Positions 59,620 to 64,000 of a stretch of 64,000 nucleotides of DNA are shown here, in pieces. The translations under genes and the position numbers were made by a program. Source of the DNA: LMUY01 sp965199005 (lineage in GTDB: Bacteria > Pseudomonadota > Alphaproteobacteria > Acetobacterales > Acetobacteraceae); the NCBI GenBank assembly GCA_965199005.1, contig CBDAQK010000001.1, forward strand, positions 124,001-188,000, given 5' to 3'. The notes under the pieces are model-generated. The model ran no database searches and had not been told where the DNA came from. It was given only the letters and a program-made list of their open reading frames with translations. Each line of letters opens with the position of its first letter. The stretch's first letter is position 1.

Positions 59620-60237
59620 ATGAACGAGCAACACACAGTTCAGGCATTCCCTCATTTCAAGCCGGAGACCAGCGCGCTGGTCCTGATCGACCACCAGGTC
59701 GGCACGATGCAGCTGATCAAGAACATTCCTTCCGACGTCTCGCTGCGGAACGCGGTCGCCTTGGCCAAGGCCGCAAAGTCCTTCGGCATGCCCATCCTGA
59801 TGACCACCAGTCAGGAAGACCATGTCCAGGGCCCCACCGCGGACGCTTTGCAGCGGGTCGCACCGGAAGCCTATGCGGCGAGGATCAAGCGCACCGGCGT
59901 CGTCAACGCCTGGTCCGACCCCGCCTTTCGGAACGCGGTCCTGGGGCTCGGCCGTCGCCAGCTCGTGATGGCGGCTGTCACCACCGACATCTGCCTCGTG
60001 TTTCCGGCCATCAGCGCAGTCGAGGAAGGCTTTGAGGTGCAGGCGGTGCTGGACGCCAGCGGGTCCCCCTTCGACATCGGCGAGGAGACGTCGCGCCGGC
60101 GCATGGAGCGCGCCGGCGTCTGGCTGACCTCGACCAACACCATGATCACCGAGCTTGTCGGCGATTGGAGCACCAAGGCGGGTCAAGAGATGATGCCGAT
60201 CCTGTTCGCCTCCGCCCCGATGTTCCCCGTCGATTGA
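59620..60237 (+). CDS. Isochorismatase-like cysteine hydrolase
   Basis: A 205-residue hydrolase with the catalytic triad of the isochorismatase/nicotinamidase superfamily: Asp24 in ALVLIDHQVGTMQL, the lysine in ARIKRTGVVNAWSDPAF and the cysteine in MAAVTTDICLVFPAISA. ATG 59620 has GGAGAACTGAC just in front, so the gene has its own start although the frame continues upstream into a LysR fragment. It is 10 bases from the next hydrolase gene and probably co-transcribed with it and the cupin. Family members cleave ureidoacids, nicotinamide and isochorismate; YcaC-like proteins of unknown substrate look closest. Confidence 0.85.
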   Translation: MNEQHTVQAFPHFKPETSALVLIDHQVGTMQLIKNIPSDVSLRNAVALAKAAKSFGMPILMTTSQEDHVQGPTADALQRVAPEAYAARIKRTGVVNAWSDPAFRNAVLGLGRRQLVMAAVTTDICLVFPAISAVEEGFEVQAVLDASGSPFDIGEETSRRRMERAGVWLTSTNTMITELVGDWSTKAGQEMMPILFASAPMFPVD

Positions 60238-60247
60238 GGAGGTCGCC

Positions 60248-61174
60248 ATGTCCACCGCGGCCTCTCCGCTCCCGATCGAGGGTTTCGACAGCCGTTTCGC
60301 CGAGGTGAACGGCGTGCGCCTGCACTACTGGATCGGCGGCGATCCCAAAGGACAGCCGGTGGTCCTGTGGCACGGCTTCCTCTCGACCGGCTACGCCTGG
60401 CGGGACGTCGGCCCGGCGCTCGCGGACGCCGGGCTCGCCGTCCTGGTCCCTGACATGCGGGGCTACGGCGACAGCGACAAGCCGGCGGGCGTGAAGGGCT
60501 ACGACGCCTGCGCGCTGGCGGAGGAGGCGCGGGCCCTGGTCGCCCAGATCGGCTTCGGCCGGGGGCGGCCCCTGGTGCACGCGGCCCACGACATGGGCGC
60601 CCTGCCCGCCCTGCTCTGGACCGCCGACCATCCGGACGAGGTGAAGGCGCTGCTCTACATCGAAGCCCCGGTCATGCTCGGCGAGGTGCTGCGCCCGGTG
60701 TTCGCCTATACGCCGGAGGCGATGGCGCAGGGCTCGATGTGGTGGTGGATCCTGCCGCTCGCGCCCGGCGTCCCGGAACGGCTGATCGTCGGCAATGAGC
60801 GGGCCTTCCTCGGCTGGTTCTACGAGGGCGACCACGTCATCAATCACGGCGCGTTCCCGCCCGCCGTGGTGGATGAATACCTGCGCACCTTCTCCGGTCG
60901 CGAGGGCGTGCTCGGCAGCCTCGGCGTCTATCGCGCCGCCTTCACCAGCATCGCCCAGACCGAGCCGCTGCTGAAGGCCAAGATCAAGACGCCCGTATGG
61001 GCGATGGGCGGAGAGAAGGGCTTGGGCGCGCGCGTCGGCCAGATGGTCGCGCTGGTGGCGGACCATGTCCAGACCTCGGTCGAGCCGACCAGCGGCCATT
61101 TCCTGCCCGAGGAAGCGCCTGCGTCGGTAGCCGACGCGATCATTCACATGGCGAACACCCAACCGCTCAACTGA
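60248..61174 (+). CDS. Alpha/beta hydrolase, epoxide hydrolase/haloacetate dehalogenase type
   Basis: A 308-residue hydrolase. The oxyanion motif is VVLWHGFLSTGYAWRDVGP; VPDMRGYGDSDKPAGVKGYD is the epoxide-hydrolase/dehalogenase block; the nucleophile is an aspartate (Asp115 in HAAHDMGALPALLW) rather than serine; the catalytic histidine is His284 in SGHFLPEE. The cap domain region contains MWWWILPLAPGVPERLI. ATG 60248 follows GAGGAGGTCGCC. An aspartate nucleophile fits epoxide hydrolases and dehalogenases. It is the second gene of a likely operon isochorismatase-hydrolase-cupin. Confidence 0.9.
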   Translation: MSTAASPLPIEGFDSRFAEVNGVRLHYWIGGDPKGQPVVLWHGFLSTGYAWRDVGPALADAGLAVLVPDMRGYGDSDKPAGVKGYDACALAEEARALVAQIGFGRGRPLVHAAHDMGALPALLWTADHPDEVKALLYIEAPVMLGEVLRPVFAYTPEAMAQGSMWWWILPLAPGVPERLIVGNERAFLGWFYEGDHVINHGAFPPAVVDEYLRTFSGREGVLGSLGVYRAAFTSIAQTEPLLKAKIKTPVWAMGGEKGLGARVGQMVALVADHVQTSVEPTSGHFLPEEAPASVADAIIHMANTQPLN

Positions 61175-61186
61175 AGGAGAGCACTC

Positions 61187-61726
61187 ATGGCCGACTATTC
61201 GATCACCGCGGACGGCGACACCGGCCCACTACCCCCGGACGACCTGAGCCGATCGCTGACCGTCTCGAACCCGGATGACCCCAACCTGCCGCACCTGGCT
61301 GTGGTCGGGGACAATTACACCGTGCTGGTCTCCGGCAAGCAGACGGAGGGGCGCTATTGCCTGATTGACATGCTGGTGCCCGACGGCAGCGGCCCGCCGC
61401 TCCACCGTCACAGCTTCGAGGAGATGTTCACGCTGCTCGAAGGCGAAGTGGAATTTACATTCCGCGGTCAGACCATGAAGGTCACGCAGGGCGCGACGGT
61501 GAACATCCCGGCCAATGCGCCGCACCAGTTCCGCAATACCTCGGGCAAGACCGTGCACATGCTGTGCATGTGCACGCCCGCTGGCCAAGAGGAGTTCTTC
61601 GCCCAGGTCGGCGATCGTGTCGCCAGCCGCACCTCTCCGCCGCCGCAGCTCAGCAAGGAAGAGCAGGCGGAGCGCGGGAAAAAGGCTACCGAACTGGCGC
61701 CGAAGTACAGGACGGAAATGCTCTAG
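61187..61726 (+). CDS. Cupin domain protein
   Basis: A 179-residue single-domain cupin. Metal-binding motif 1 is PPLHRHSFEEMFTLLEGEVEF (H-x-H...E) in part, and motif 2 is TVNIPANAPHQFRNTSGKTV with the last histidine. The C-terminal tail (LSKEEQAERGKKATELAPKY) is charged and helical. AAGGAGAGCACTC precedes ATG 61187. It follows the Asp-type hydrolase gene by 12 bases. Such small cupins often act as dioxygenases, isomerases or sensors; no reaction is assigned. Confidence 0.86.
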   Translation: MADYSITADGDTGPLPPDDLSRSLTVSNPDDPNLPHLAVVGDNYTVLVSGKQTEGRYCLIDMLVPDGSGPPLHRHSFEEMFTLLEGEVEFTFRGQTMKVTQGATVNIPANAPHQFRNTSGKTVHMLCMCTPAGQEEFFAQVGDRVASRTSPPPQLSKEEQAERGKKATELAPKYRTEML

Positions 61727-61796
61727 CCCGACCGCCTCGTCGGCTTCGAGTTGTCGCGCAGGCGACATTATCCAGCACAAGGAGAGGGACGAAGCG

Positions 61797-62510
61797 ATGA
61801 ATGCTGGTCAGGCCCGCTATCACATCCAGGAAACAGGTTCCGGCCTGCGCGAAGGTTTCCCTTATTTCGCCCATCATGACTCCATCTCGGCTATGTGGGC
61901 AAAGAAATGGCGGCCGCTCTGTGCGGCGGGCCTTTACCCGTTCGGCGATGGCAAAGTCGAAGACTTCGACCCGATCTTCGCGAAGCTGGTCGAAGTCTCA
62001 GCCGACGATGCATCATGGTTGCGCAGGCCGGACGACTACGCCCGGCCCTTCCTGCCCGTAGCGCAGGATCTGGCGGGGCGCGGCGAACAGGCGCTTGCAG
62101 ATGGCCGAACTGACGAAGCCCGCGACCTCTTTCTGCGGGCCGCGGCCGTTTGGCGCATTGCGCGTTTTCCAGTCAACCGGTCCCCGCTCGGCCAGGAGGC
62201 GTGGGAATGCGGTAAGGCCGCGTATGAAAAAGGTGCCGCCCTGTTCGATCCGCCAAACATGGCGGTGCACCTGCCATTCACGCGGGCCGACACCGCGGCC
62301 GGCGATCAGGAGCGACTAATCGGGGCGTATCTTCGCGTCCCGGCGGGTGTGAGTCCCGAAGCTGGCTGGCCGGTGCTGCTGTTCATCTGTGGGCTGGACG
62401 CCTACCGCACCGACAATACGCACCGCATCCAGACGCACGTCGACCAGGTCGCCTTGAACATCCGCATCCAGCGCTCTACGCCATCCCAGCCCCGCCACTC
62501 GCCGCCATAG
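61797..62510 (+). pseudogene. Alpha/beta hydrolase (FrsA/pseudooxynicotine-hydrolase-like), 3'-truncated
   Basis: ATG 61797 follows AAGGAGAGGGACGAAGCG. About 215 residues match the N-terminal helical part and first core strands of a long alpha/beta hydrolase (MWAKKWRPLCAAGLYPFGDG, LFLRAAAVWRIARFPVNRSP, RVPAGVSPEAGWPVLLFICG and LDAYRTDNTHRIQTHV). Just before the nucleophile elbow the sequence runs antisense into a SnoaL-like gene, so the catalytic half is missing and the last ~20 codons are meaningless. The junction lies about 62440-62452. Relatives hydrolyse C-C bonds or esters in alkaloid and polyketide catabolism. Confidence 0.75.
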
Positions 62511-62644
62511 GGCAGCGACGCCGGCTCGCAGAGCAGGCAGTCCGGATGCAGGGTGGCGGCGACCGGCTCGAACTCAGACTGCTCGGCCACCATGAATCGC
62601 GCTTCCGCCTCGTAGAAGCGCTGCAGCACGTCTCGGTTGGACAT
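62402..62644 (-). pseudogene. SnoaL-like (NTF2 fold) protein, C-terminally truncated
   Basis: From ATG 62644 the frame reads MSNRDVLQRFYEAEARFMVA, then EPVAATLHPDCLLCEPASLP and YGGEWRGWDGVERWMRMF, clearly the first half of a SnoaL-like protein similar to the C-terminal domain of the next gene (both have LKRFYEAE..YM, PLAATL.P and PWGGE..G). After KATWS it runs into sequence belonging to the truncated hydrolase on the other strand. About 60 residues are lost. It lies four bases downstream of the next SnoaL gene. Confidence 0.75.
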
Positions 62645-62648
62645 GGCG

Positions 62649-63428
62649 TCAGCCGTCCATAACGGCGGCGCGGTAGTCTGGGACGTTCCAGTAGAACGGC
62701 CTGAACTCGACGATCCGCTCGCCTTCGACCGTCACCACCTGCGTCATGGGCGCGTCCACGACCACGCCGGTGCTGCGTGAGCGGGTGACCAGCCTGCAGA
62801 TGGCGACCACGGTGTCGCCCTCGGCGAACAGCTGGCGGTCCTTGACCTCAAGCTGGTCGAACGCCTCGCTCATCTGGCGCGCCCAGTCCTCATAGCCCGC
62901 ATGGCCGTGGAACTCTCCACCCCAGGGCAGGTCGGGCGACTGGTGCAGCACCACCTCAGGATCGAGGGTGGCGGCCAGCGGCGCGAAGCTCGCGCCACCG
63001 CTGGCGCCGCCGGCGTTCATGTAGGCGCCCTCGGCCTCATAGAAGCGCTTCAGCACGGCGATGGGCCCGGGCTCTGATTTCTGATCAGGCGCCCCGCCGC
63101 CGCCCATCGTCGGCGCGACGTAGTCGGCCCGCAGCGGCAGGAATACCGCCATCTCCCGCGGCGCGCGTAGCAGATCCGGCAGCCGCGCCTCGTATTGAGC
63201 GCGGTAGGGCCGCTTCATCTGGACGGAGAAGAAGTCCGCCCGGTCCCGCCAGGTCTCGTGCAGCATGAACAGGCCCGGATCCTCGGCGCTCCTGTGCAGC
63301 ACCGTGTTGACGAAGGTGGGCTCGCGGCGCATCTCGTCGTTCACGCCGTTGACGAGCGCCAGGTACTCGTCCTCGCAACCGGCCTTGATCGGCACGGTGG
63401 CCAGGAGCACGAACTGATCGTCGCTCAT
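62649..63428 (-). CDS. ABM monooxygenase-SnoaL fusion protein
   Basis: A 259-residue two-domain protein. Residues 1-100 form an antibiotic-biosynthesis-monooxygenase (ABM, dimeric alpha/beta barrel) domain: FVLLATVPIKAGCEDEYLAL, FVNTVLHRSAEDPGLFMLHE, TWRDRADFFSVQMKRPYRAQ. A glycine/proline linker (PTMGGGGAPDQKSEPGP) leads to a SnoaL-like domain (IAVLKRFYEAEGAYMNAG to RPFYWNVPDYRAAVMDG). ATG 63428 has GGGAGGCTGCCC in front; the frame is open upstream without meaning. Both folds act on polyketide- or quinone-like substrates, so a role in detoxifying or modifying such a molecule is plausible. Confidence 0.85.
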   Translation of the reverse strand: MSDDQFVLLATVPIKAGCEDEYLALVNGVNDEMRREPTFVNTVLHRSAEDPGLFMLHETWRDRADFFSVQMKRPYRAQYEARLPDLLRAPREMAVFLPLRADYVAPTMGGGGAPDQKSEPGPIAVLKRFYEAEGAYMNAGGASGGASFAPLAATLDPEVVLHQSPDLPWGGEFHGHAGYEDWARQMSEAFDQLEVKDRQLFAEGDTVVAICRLVTRSRSTGVVVDAPMTQVVTVEGERIVEFRPFYWNVPDYRAAVMDG

Positions 63429-63439
63429 GGGCAGCCTCC

Positions 63440-63901
63440 CTAAGCCTCGACCTCTCGGCCGTCCGGGTCGGCGCGGAAGGTGGCGGTCCCGCCGGTGCGG
63501 AAGGTGGAGGCGGTGCCGAAAGTGTCCTCCATGAACTGCATGTAGGTGACCTTGCCGCCCTGGACCTTGGCCAGGATGGCGAACGGCGAGGTGATCGCTC
63601 GGCCGAGCGTAGTGGAGCGGTAGGTAAAGCGGCCGAACACCGCCACGTTGTTGCCGGACTCGAAAATCTCCTCGATGTCGAACCCCTCGTTCTTCCAGTA
63701 GCGGCCGACGCGCTCGTAGGTGCGCACAATCGCCTCGGGTCCGGTCTGCGTGCCTGCCCACGGCATTAGCCTCTTCAGCTCGGGATTGTCGTAGTTGAGC
63801 GAGACATAGGTGGCGTCGGGCGCGACCAATTCTTCGACCGAGTCAAGATCGGTGGGGTTGTCCAGGATGGCTTTGACAACCTCGACATTGGAGCGTGGCA
63901 T
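63440..63901 (-). CDS. SnoaL-like (ketosteroid isomerase-related) protein
   Basis: A 153-residue NTF2-fold protein: VEVVKAILDNPTDLDSVEEL, PDATYVSLNYDNPELKRLMP, GPEAIVRTYERVGRYWKNEG and FDIEEIFESGNNVAVFGRFT. It is 11 bases upstream of the ABM-SnoaL fusion and likely in one operon with it. ATG 63901 has AAGGAAC about ten bases upstream. Its pocket residues do not allow a reaction to be assigned; the family includes cyclases, dehydratases and isomerases. Confidence 0.83.
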   Translation of the reverse strand: MPRSNVEVVKAILDNPTDLDSVEELVAPDATYVSLNYDNPELKRLMPWAGTQTGPEAIVRTYERVGRYWKNEGFDIEEIFESGNNVAVFGRFTYRSTTLGRAITSPFAILAKVQGGKVTYMQFMEDTFGTASTFRTGGTATFRADPDGREVEA

Positions 63902-63943
63902 GGCGGGTCTGTTCCTTGACAGCTAATTTTTGGAAGGGCTTGC

Positions 63944-64000
63944 TCAGGCCTGCGCGGCTGCGACGAGACCCGGGCTCAAGGCGATGCGCTTGTATTCTAA
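63944..64000 (-). CDS. C-terminal end of a gene entering from the right edge (partial)
   Basis: The last 18 codons and stop of a minus-strand frame, reading LEYKRIALSPGLVAAAQA. The peptide is too short to identify. It ends 42 bases before the start of the SnoaL-like gene and would be its upstream operon neighbour. Confidence 0.4.
   Translation of the reverse strand, partial: LEYKRIALSPGLVAAAQA

Noticed and set aside
1..64000. CRISPR arrays, tRNA or rRNA genes, complete prophage
   Set aside because: No regularly spaced direct repeats, cloverleaf sequences or structural phage genes were recognised. tRNA detection by eye is unreliable, so a small tRNA could have been missed.

Overview
This window looks like the chromosome of a G+C-rich alphaproteobacterium. 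G+C is roughly two thirds by eye, GTG and TTG starts are common, genes overlap by ATGA or GTGA, and a large share of the genes are dipeptide/oligopeptide-type ABC transporters, acyl-CoA enzymes and small-molecule catabolic enzymes. That mix suits a metabolically versatile Acetobacteraceae- or Rhodospirillales-like soil or water bacterium; this placement is inference, since no rRNA or tRNA gene was seen.

Layout. 1-3462 (+): the end of an ABC transporter ATPase, then a binding protein and two permeases. 3505-15198 (-): ten tightly packed genes that read, in transcription order, urate oxidase, AzgA-type purine permease, guanine deaminase, peptide-type binding protein, DppB, DppC, OppD, OppF, second binding protein and a frameshifted luciferase-like monooxygenase. 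15302-19621 (+): acyl-CoA dehydrogenase, another binding protein paralogous to the one at 4812-6383, and an MlrC-family (M81) metalloenzyme. 20464-25490: a TetR regulator divergent from a three-subunit molybdenum hydroxylase (PaoABC-like), with a palindromic operator placed between the -35 and -10 boxes, then a VOC protein. 25.5-26.6 kb: gene debris. 26650-30741: acyl-CoA dehydrogenase, Yellow/MRJP-like secreted protein, TauE-type permease and glutathione transferase.

30902-39663 (+) is a seven-gene catabolic cluster: FAD-linked oxidase, a tandem alpha/beta-hydrolase protein with no nucleophile serine in either half, an amidohydrolase lacking the HxH metal motif, an acyl-CoA ligase, an MFS transporter, a ketopantoate-reductase-like enzyme and a creatininase-family enzyme. 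No pathway I know matches this set; it is the best candidate for undescribed biochemistry here.

40.3-47.0 kb is a decaying zone. It holds remnants of two branched-chain amino-acid-type binding proteins, a MetE-like enzyme, an aromatic monooxygenase, a MATE transporter and an IS1595-type transposase, mixed with intact GntR, fumarylacetoacetase-family and ureidoglycine aminohydrolase genes. A 113-bp hairpin-bearing repeat occurs twice in inverted orientation, once against a binding-protein remnant and once inside the transposase remnant.

47032-55295 (-): a CaiB-type CoA transferase, two Gfo/Idh/MocA dehydrogenases with a binding protein, a DUF3750 protein, a P1-family peptidase and an MHS-type transporter. 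55497-57065 (+): guaA. Directly downstream lies a truncated P4-type integrase, followed by short-chain dehydrogenase, NmrA-like, LysR/isochorismatase, epoxide-hydrolase-like, cupin and SnoaL-like genes. Several of these are cut at visible junctions, which suggests a degraded island inserted beside guaA and running off the right edge.
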